Part shown: positions 44,371 through 51,248 of the stretch, piece by piece | Position numbering within the stretch: the stretch's first letter is position 1 | Layout of the letters: each line of letters starts with the position of its first letter | Assembly (NCBI GenBank): GCA_016932955.1 | Contig: JAFGBV010000050.1 | Span: 1 to 51,248 of the forward strand | Reading direction: 5' to 3' | Source: Anaerolineales bacterium | GTDB lineage: Bacteria > Chloroflexota > Anaerolineae > Anaerolineales > UBA4823 | Length of the DNA: 51,248 nucleotides | Notes under the pieces: generated by a model | The model's input: only the letters and a program-made list of their open reading frames with translations | What the model was told of the DNA's origin: nothing | Databases searched by the model: none | Program-made: the position numbers and the translations under genes

Positions 44371-45561
44371 ATGAGAGACGTAGCAATTATCGGCGCTGGC
44401 ATGATCCAGTTCGGCCGGCGCGACGAAGACACCCTGCTGGATATGCTGGCCATGGCCTCGCTTAAGGCTCTCGACGATGCCGGCCTGGGCGACCGCTCCG
44501 TAGACGCCGTCTACGTGGGCAACATGGCTGCTGGCATGTTCCAGCACCAATCCTCCATCGCCTCCTCGCTGGTCGATCGGCTGAGCCTGCTGCCCGCGGC
44601 GGCTGACAGCGTGGAGAACGGCCCCGCCTCCGGCGGCTCGGCGGTGAAGAACGGCCTGCTGGCTGTTGCTTCCGGCTATTACGATTACGTGCTGGTTGTC
44701 GGTGGCGAGAAAATGCGCGAGGTCACCGGCTGGCGCGCCACCGATTTCGTAGCCACCATGACCCACCCCCAGGCCGAATACCCCTACGGCATCACCCTCC
44801 CCGGCATGGCAGGCATGTTCACCCGCCTGTACATGGAGAAATACGGCGTCACCCGCGAGATGCTCGTTGCCGTGGCGATCAAGAACCAGGCCATGGGCGG
44901 GCTGAACCCCTACGCCCATGTCGAAATGGCCATTGACAAAGAGGGTATCTTCACCAGCCCTCATTCTGTGGTCAACAACCCCGTCGGCGCCGACCCCCTG
45001 CACCTCTACGATATGTGCCCGGTCAGCGATGGCGCCGCTGCAGTCGTCCTCTGCCCCCTCGAGATTGCCAAAAAGCTGAACAAGCCCCCCGTGCTCATCG
45101 CTGGCTTCGGTCAGGCCACCGACACCCACACCCTGCAGGAACGCGAGGACCCCACCGACCTCAAAGCCGTCACCCTCGCCTCGCAGCAGGCTTTTGAAAT
45201 GGCCAAGCTCAAGCCTTCCGATATCCACGTCGCCGAGCTGCACGACGCCTTCACCATCCTCGAGATCGCCGAGAGCGAGCACGTCGGTTTCTTCAAGAAG
45301 GGCGAGGGCGGAAAGGCAGTCCTGGCTGGCAAGACCCGCCTCGGCGGGCAGATCCCCATCAACCTTTCCGGCGGCCTCAAAGCCCGCGGCCACCCCGTCG
45401 GCGCTACCGGCGTCGCCCAGGTGGTGGATATCGTCTGGCAACTGCGCCACGAGCTTCCCAAGGAGCGCCAGGTCAAGAACGCTCAAAACGGCATCACCGT
45501 CAACTTCGGCGGTTTTGGCAATAATGTCACAGCCTTCGTGCTGCGGAGGGTAGAGAAATGA
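44371..45561 (+). CDS. Thiolase-fold enzyme lacking the catalytic cysteines (SCP2-thiolase-like, DUF35-associated)
   Basis: A 396-residue protein with clear thiolase fold: MRDVAIIGAGMIQFG at the start, HDAFTILEIAE (His291) and GGLKARGHPVGATG (His341). The nucleophile loop normally reads ACASG, but here it is ENGPASGG with Pro85 replacing the cysteine. The second cysteine of CxG is Asn378 in NFGGFGNN. So the Claisen reaction cannot proceed by the usual acyl-enzyme. Thiolase-fold partners of DUF35 proteins include the steroid aldolase Ltp2, which also has a remodelled active site, so a retro-aldol or other C-C reaction is possible. It overlaps the DUF35 gene by 4 bp. Confidence 0.82.
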   Translation: MRDVAIIGAGMIQFGRRDEDTLLDMLAMASLKALDDAGLGDRSVDAVYVGNMAAGMFQHQSSIASSLVDRLSLLPAAADSVENGPASGGSAVKNGLLAVASGYYDYVLVVGGEKMREVTGWRATDFVATMTHPQAEYPYGITLPGMAGMFTRLYMEKYGVTREMLVAVAIKNQAMGGLNPYAHVEMAIDKEGIFTSPHSVVNNPVGADPLHLYDMCPVSDGAAAVVLCPLEIAKKLNKPPVLIAGFGQATDTHTLQEREDPTDLKAVTLASQQAFEMAKLKPSDIHVAELHDAFTILEIAESEHVGFFKKGEGGKAVLAGKTRLGGQIPINLSGGLKARGHPVGATGVAQVVDIVWQLRHELPKERQVKNAQNGITVNFGGFGNNVTAFVLRRVEK

Positions 45562-45914
45562 AATACGAGATCGCCATCCTCGCTTACCGCTGCAAAAAGT
45601 GCGGCAAGCTGCACTACCCCTACCATGATCGCTGCCTGGCTTGCAAGAGCCGTGATTTCGAGCCCGTCAAGCCGCAGGGCAATGTCAAGCTGCTCACCTT
45701 CACCCGCATCTACAACCTGCCCTGGGGTTTCGACCAGCGCTACCTCACCCTCGGCGTGGGCGAATTCGAGAACGGCGTGCGCGCCATGGCGCAGATCCAC
45801 GTCGACGAATCCTACCCCCTGCAGATCGGCATGACCCTCCAGCCCTCCTGGGGCGTGGTGCGCATCCAGAACGGCGAGAACGTCTACGGGTTAGTGCTTG
45901 AGCCGCTCGCTTGA
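45558..45914 (+). CDS. DUF35 OB-fold zinc-ribbon protein, thiolase-fold partner
   Basis: A 118-residue protein. The rubredoxin-like zinc ribbon YRCKKCGKLHYPYHDRC with a second CLACKS gives two CxxC pairs, and an OB-fold acyl-CoA-binding domain follows (TFTRIYNLPWGF, GVGEFENGVRAMAQI). In thiolase/DUF35 pairs this protein binds the CoA end of the substrate. Its ATG overlaps the thiolase-like stop (ATGA), a strong sign of a stable complex. Last gene of the catabolic operon. Confidence 0.9.
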   Translation: MKYEIAILAYRCKKCGKLHYPYHDRCLACKSRDFEPVKPQGNVKLLTFTRIYNLPWGFDQRYLTLGVGEFENGVRAMAQIHVDESYPLQIGMTLQPSWGVVRIQNGENVYGLVLEPLA

Positions 45915-45947
45915 GAGAGAGTCTAGATCTTCCAATAAGCCCGGGAG

Positions 45948-46056
45948 TGTCCAAAAAGAATAAACCAATAGAAGAATATGCACACCAGTGGGGGTTGGGC
46001 TTCGCCCAACCCCCACTGGTGTGCATTAATTTCCTTCCTTTGGTTCTTTTTGGACA
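45948..46056. repeat. 109-bp perfectly centred foldback element (MITE or strong bidirectional terminator)
   Basis: Two arms meet at 46002. The inner 23 bp on each side are exactly complementary (45978-46000 with 46004-46026, loop TTC). The outer ends TGTCCAAAAAGAA and TTCTTTTTGGACA are also complementary, with an imperfect middle. Weaker symmetry continues outside (AATAAGCCC / GGCTTTATT). The GGCTGTCCAAAAAG end resembles terminal repeats of some IS families, from memory IS1182-like, but no transposase is present. It lies 33 bp after the DUF35 stop. The remainder of 45915-46240 holds a small inverted repeat (TAACCT / AGGTTA, 46175-46194) upstream of the next gene. Confidence 0.75.
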
Positions 46057-46240
46057 GCCTCAGGCTTTATTAATTCTCACCGCCCCTCCATCCCCACCAG
46101 CGTCACCCCGGGCGCCTATAAACGTCAACCTTTTAGCAGTATATCCGTAACTTCTCAATAACTTGGGGTACGTATAACCTGCATTTTTAGGTTAAAATTA
46201 GGATAAGTACTTCTCTTCTGCTGGCGCGAATCCCATCGAG

Positions 46241-49200
46241 GTGAGTATGAGCGCAAAACAGATCACCAAAGCCCAGCTCCAGCGCGAGTTGGACGAGAGC
46301 AGGCAGCGCGTGGCTGAGTTGCAAGCCTGCGAAACCCTCCTGACTGATTACCGGAGCCTCAACCGCAAGCTCTTCGAAGCCTCCACCGACGCCATCTTCC
46401 TCGAAAACCTGGAAGGCAAAATCTTCGATTGCAACCAGGCAGCCTGTAAGATGTATGGTTACACCCGCCGGGAACTGCTCCAATTAAGCGTAACCGACCT
46501 GGTGCCGCCCGAGTTCCTGACGCAAGTTCCTGAGCTCACCCTGCAGCATCAAACTACTGGCGGTGTTTTCATCAAAGCGCTCAACGTGCGCAAAAACGGC
46601 CAGCCTTTCCCGGTGGAGGTCTCCACACAGGTGATCAACACCGCAGAGGGTTCCAGAGTGCTCGTTTATGTGCGCGACATCACCGCCCAGGAGGTCGCCG
46701 CCCAATCCCTCGAGCAGCGCATGCAGGAGATCATCGCCATCTACGAGACCTCGCTCGAGATCAGCGCCCAAAGCAACCTTGCCGTGTTGCTGCCCGCCAT
46801 CATCGAGCGCACCGTCAACCTCATCGGCGCCCCCATGGGCGGCTTATACCTGATGCAGCCCGACGGGCAAAGCCTCAGGCTGGCCATCAGCCACCACCTG
46901 CCGCGTGATTACACCGGCGTCACCCTGCGCCTGGGCGAGGGGCTTTCAGGACGTGTTGCTCAGACTGGTCAGTTGATGACAATTGAAGATTACCATGCCT
47001 GGGAGGGGCGGGCGGAGATTTATTCCGATACGCCCTTCCGCTACGTGCTCGCCATTCCATTGAAGATTGAAAACCGAGTCATCGGCGTGCTCAACGTCGC
47101 CGATATCCAGTTCAGAGAGCCTTTCAGCGAGCAGCAGGTACAGCTCATCACCCTCTTCGCCAACCAGGCCGCCGTCGCCATCCACAACGCCCAGTTGCTA
47201 GAGGCCTTGCGAAGAGAGCTTGCCGTGCGCCAGCGCGCCGAAAAAGTGCAGGCCGCCCTCTACCGCATCTCAGAAGCCACCCAGACCGCCCAAGACCTCA
47301 GCCAGCTCTTTGGCCTCATCCATGCCACCATCAAAGAGCTGATGCCAGCGCGCAACTTCTATATCGCCCTTTATGATTCCTCCGCCGACCTGATCACCTT
47401 CCCCTACTACACCGATGAGTTCGATCCGCCGCCCCCGCCCACCCGCCCTGCCCGCGGCCTCACCGAATACGTTCTGCGCAGCGGTCAGCCCCTCCTCGCA
47501 ACCCCCGAAGTTTACCAGCAATTGCTCGACAGCGGCGAGGTGGAGTCCGTCGGCGCTCCCTCCGTTGACTGGTTGGGCGTGCCCCTCAAGACCCACCAGG
47601 AATCCATCGGCATGATGGCCGTCCAGACCTACACCTCCGAGGAACGCTACAGCCTCGCCGACCAGGATGTGCTGGCGTTTGTCTCTACCCAGGCGGCCAT
47701 GGCCATCGAGCGCAAAGCAGCCGAGCAAGCCCTGCGCCGCAGCGAAGAGCGCTACCGCCTCTTGTTCGAAAAAGCCACCGTGGGCATCGTGCTGATCAAC
47801 CCGCAGGGCGCCATCCTGGAGGTCAATCCCACCGCCCTGCAAATCCTTGGCTCTCCCTCCGCTGAGGCAACCAAATCCATCAACATCCTCACCTTCCCCC
47901 CCCTGATCAAAGTCGGCTTCAGCGATGCCGTGCAGCAGTGCCTGAAAACCGGTCAGCCCATCATCGCAGACTGCCCCTACACCAGCCTGTGGGAGAAATC
48001 GGTGCATGTCCAATACCACCTCTCGCCGATCAGCGACGAAGAGGGGAACGTCGCACTGGTGCAGACGATACTCGAAGATATCACCGAGCGTGTGCTCGCC
48101 GAGCAGGAAATCCGCCGCCTCAACCTGGACTTGCGCCATCACGCTGAGGAGCTTTCCATCCTCCACCAGGCCGGGCAGGTGATGACCTCCACCCTCGATC
48201 TGGAACATCTCTACAACCTCATCGTTGAGCAAACTCTGCGCCTGTTGGGCGTGGAAGCTGCGCTGCTGCTGATGAGCAAACCCTCCCCCGCTGCGGGCGA
48301 GCCTGGCACAGAGCAACTGGAGGATTTTACCGTCGCCGCAGAATGCGGCCTGGGGGTGAAAACAACGGCGATGAAACATGCCCTGCCTCCAAACAGCATC
48401 GCTGCCTGGGTGATCCACAACAAGCAATCCACCCTGGTGCTGGATGCCCATAACGACCCGCGCTTCTACCCCCAGGCGGATGAAGAGATCAAAACCGCCA
48501 TCCAATCGCTGCTATTGGTGCCGCTGCTCAGCCAGGGCAAGCTCATCGGCGTGGTAGGAGCCATCAACAAATCTTCTGCTCCCTTCAACGAGCGCGACCA
48601 GGCGCTGCTCGAATCGCTATGCAGCTCCGCCGCCATCGCCCTCGAAAACGCCCGCCTGCTGGCTGAAACACAACGCCGCGCCGAGCAGTTGCGCATGCTT
48701 TACGATGCCGGCATCACCCTCAACCGTACCCTCGATTCACGCCTGCAAATCGAAACCCTCTCCCAAATTGCCATGCAAACCCTGCATGCCGAACACTGCG
48801 AGTTCTTCCGCTATGATCCTACCCAAGATGAAATCAATTATGAATTTGGCACCGGGCGCAGCGCACACCTGCCAGGATTGCAAAAACTGCACCGTCGTCT
48901 GGGTGAGCAGAACGGACTGATCGGCTGGATTGCTCAGCATCGCAAGCCCTTCTACCTCCCCGATACCACCCTGGACCCGCGCTGGATTCCCATCGACCCG
49001 GAGATCCGCTCTGTATATTGGGTTCCCATTGAGCACGATGAGCGCTTATTGGGCCTGCTCTCGGTTGCCACCACCCGCCCGGATGCTTTCTCCCCCGATG
49101 ACCAGCGCTTGCTCATCCTCTTCGCCAATCAGGTCGCCGTTGCTCTGGATAACGCCCAGCTCTACCGTGAAGCCCTGGATGCAACAGAGCGCCGCACCGC

Positions 49201-50302
49201 TCTGCACTGGCTCAGCCAGCAGATCATCCGCAACGCCTTTGAGCCGGAACAGATCTACCAGGCCATCTACCAGGCCGCCCTCAAATTGATGCCCGCCGAT
49301 GCCTTCATCATCGCCTTGGTTGATGAGCCAGGCGACGCCATCAACCTGGTTTATTGCATCGATCGCGGCCAGCGCTACACCGGCCTGCACGTCGAACACG
49401 GCCACAGTCTGAGCGGCTACATCATCCAATCCGGAGAGTCGCTGATCATCGACCAGGCCGACCTACCCCAGATCGGCGTGGACGCTCTCCATTTTGGCGA
49501 TGATGCCTCCGTTCATTCCATCCTCGCTGTGCCGATGCGCATCAGTGAGCGCGTCATTGGGATGATCTCCTCCCAATCCTACCAAACCCACGCCTACTCA
49601 TCCGAAGATGCCAACCTGCTCGAGATCCTCGCCTCCAATGCCGCCATCGCCCTCGAAAACGCCCGTATCTTTGCCCAGATGCAAGCCGCTAACCTCGAGC
49701 TGGTGCGCGCCTACGAAGCCACCATCGAAGGCTGGTCGCGCGCCCTCGAAATGCGTGATAAAGAAACCAAAGGCCACTCCGACCGCGTCACCCGCATGAC
49801 CCTGCGCCTAGCGATCGAGATTGGCATGTCGGAAGAAGAGCTGGTCCACCTGCGCCGCGGCGTGCTGCTCCACGACATCGGCAAAATGGCTGTCCCGGAT
49901 CACATCCTGCTCAAGCCTTCCACCCTCTCTGAGGACGAGTGGCAGATCATGCGCCAGCACCCCATGCTGGCGCAGCAAATGCTCTCCGGGATTGAATTCC
50001 TCCAACCCTCACTGGATATTCCCTACTGCCACCACGAAAAATGGGATGGCAGCGGTTACCCGCGCGGCGTCAAAGGCCAAGAGATTCCCCTCGCCGCCCG
50101 CATCTTCTCCGTCGTCGACGTCTGGGATGCCCTCTCCTCCGACCGCCCCTACCGCCCTGCCTGGACCCCCGCTGCCGTCCGCACCTACATCCTGGAACAG
50201 TCCAGCACGCGCTTCGACCCCGAAATCGTCGCCACCTTTATCAAACTGCTCGACGCCGGCGAATTCATCGATGAACAGGTCGCCAGAGCCTTGCACTTGT
50301 GA
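46241..50302 (+). CDS. Large multi-sensor c-di-GMP phosphodiesterase (PAS-GAF2-PAS-GAF3-HD-GYP)
   Basis: A 1353-residue cytoplasmic protein with no transmembrane helix. Domain order by eye: PAS (about 45-155), GAF (165-320), GAF (340-490), PAS (500-620), GAF (640-805), GAF (815-980), GAF (985-1145) and HD-GYP (1155-1345). GAF ends repeat the pattern FANQ/SNAAxAIxNAxLL. The output domain keeps LLHDIGKMAVPD (HD metal site), HHEKWDGSGYP (GYP) and AARIFSVVDVWDAL, so it should hydrolyse cyclic di-GMP. The start is GTG at 46241, or ATG at 46247 (MSAKQITKAQ). No partner regulator is adjacent. Ligands are unknown. Confidence 0.87.
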   Translation: MSMSAKQITKAQLQRELDESRQRVAELQACETLLTDYRSLNRKLFEASTDAIFLENLEGKIFDCNQAACKMYGYTRRELLQLSVTDLVPPEFLTQVPELTLQHQTTGGVFIKALNVRKNGQPFPVEVSTQVINTAEGSRVLVYVRDITAQEVAAQSLEQRMQEIIAIYETSLEISAQSNLAVLLPAIIERTVNLIGAPMGGLYLMQPDGQSLRLAISHHLPRDYTGVTLRLGEGLSGRVAQTGQLMTIEDYHAWEGRAEIYSDTPFRYVLAIPLKIENRVIGVLNVADIQFREPFSEQQVQLITLFANQAAVAIHNAQLLEALRRELAVRQRAEKVQAALYRISEATQTAQDLSQLFGLIHATIKELMPARNFYIALYDSSADLITFPYYTDEFDPPPPPTRPARGLTEYVLRSGQPLLATPEVYQQLLDSGEVESVGAPSVDWLGVPLKTHQESIGMMAVQTYTSEERYSLADQDVLAFVSTQAAMAIERKAAEQALRRSEERYRLLFEKATVGIVLINPQGAILEVNPTALQILGSPSAEATKSINILTFPPLIKVGFSDAVQQCLKTGQPIIADCPYTSLWEKSVHVQYHLSPISDEEGNVALVQTILEDITERVLAEQEIRRLNLDLRHHAEELSILHQAGQVMTSTLDLEHLYNLIVEQTLRLLGVEAALLLMSKPSPAAGEPGTEQLEDFTVAAECGLGVKTTAMKHALPPNSIAAWVIHNKQSTLVLDAHNDPRFYPQADEEIKTAIQSLLLVPLLSQGKLIGVVGAINKSSAPFNERDQALLESLCSSAAIALENARLLAETQRRAEQLRMLYDAGITLNRTLDSRLQIETLSQIAMQTLHAEHCEFFRYDPTQDEINYEFGTGRSAHLPGLQKLHRRLGEQNGLIGWIAQHRKPFYLPDTTLDPRWIPIDPEIRSVYWVPIEHDERLLGLLSVATTRPDAFSPDDQRLLILFANQVAVALDNAQLYREALDATERRTALHWLSQQIIRNAFEPEQIYQAIYQAALKLMPADAFIIALVDEPGDAINLVYCIDRGQRYTGLHVEHGHSLSGYIIQSGESLIIDQADLPQIGVDALHFGDDASVHSILAVPMRISERVIGMISSQSYQTHAYSSEDANLLEILASNAAIALENARIFAQMQAANLELVRAYEATIEGWSRALEMRDKETKGHSDRVTRMTLRLAIEIGMSEEELVHLRRGVLLHDIGKMAVPDHILLKPSTLSEDEWQIMRQHPMLAQQMLSGIEFLQPSLDIPYCHHEKWDGSGYPRGVKGQEIPLAARIFSVVDVWDALSSDRPYRPAWTPAAVRTYILEQSSTRFDPEIVATFIKLLDAGEFIDEQVARALHL

Positions 50303-50314
50303 TCATTAGCAGCC

Positions 50315-51248
<934 letters not shown>

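Noticed and set aside
34463..45914. Standard allantoin degradation cluster
   Set aside because: Allantoinase, allantoate amidohydrolase, ureidoglycolate dehydrogenase and carbamate kinase are all absent from the window; only the FdrA/DUF1116/DUF2877 set is shared.

Overview
The window looks like one end of a contig from a GC-rich member of the Chloroflexota, most likely the Anaerolineae. This is an inference without an rRNA gene. It rests on secreted proteins ending in a YLPLV-type tail, a choice-of-anchor/beta-helix remnant, a complete 14-gene complex I operon, a primary sigma factor with a long insert between regions 1.2 and 2, and a huge PAS/GAF/HD-GYP sensor. The last 80 bases are a pure C run, almost certainly a sequencing or assembly artefact at the contig end.

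Layout. 1-6442 (+): the tail of a secreted beta-helix protein, a CPBP-family membrane protease, an agmatinase-like ureohydrolase, a secreted seven-repeat (probable beta-propeller) protein, a SAM-dependent methyltransferase and a GT39-like membrane glycosyltransferase. 21075-6506 (-): nuoABCDEFGHIJKLMN, tightly packed behind a strong sigma70-type promoter (TTGACA, 17 bp, TAAACT). 24870-21325 (-): dnaG then the primary sigma factor, behind an extended -10 promoter that would give a nearly leaderless dnaG mRNA. 25105-29459 (+): nucleotidyltransferase-like protein, HAD hydrolase, CorC/HlyC-type transporter, GNAT, YvlD/holin-like membrane protein and a small SWIM zinc-finger protein with an unusual leader. 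31358-29568 (-): a 7TM-PAS histidine kinase.

The most interesting part is 31417-45914, two gene sets diverging from about 34.0-34.1 kb. Leftward: an ATC-hydrolase-like protein, two small membrane proteins and a DUF2877 protein (AllH/YlbF type). Rightward: an NCS2 nucleobase permease, a three-subunit molybdenum hydroxylase of the xanthine dehydrogenase family, FdrA (AllF type), DUF1116 (AllG type), a cyclase-family metal hydrolase, a GNAT-like protein, a thiolase-fold enzyme lacking both thiolase cysteines, and its DUF35 partner. FdrA, DUF1116 and DUF2877 together are the three subunits associated with oxamate carbamoyltransferase in E. coli allantoin catabolism. Here they sit with a nucleobase-type importer and a hydroxylase but without allantoinase, ureidoglycolate dehydrogenase or carbamate kinase in view. 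I read this as a candidate undescribed pathway: import an N-heterocycle, hydroxylate it, open the ring hydrolytically, split a carbamoyl-type intermediate to conserve carbamoyl phosphate, and process the carbon skeleton with the thiolase-fold/DUF35 pair.

Other regulatory observations: a 28-bp element (23 of 28 positions identical) lies at almost the same distance upstream of the nuo and dnaG promoters; palindromes sit at several gene borders of the catabolic cluster; and a 109-bp symmetric foldback element closes that cluster. No tRNA, rRNA, CRISPR array or intact insertion sequence was seen.
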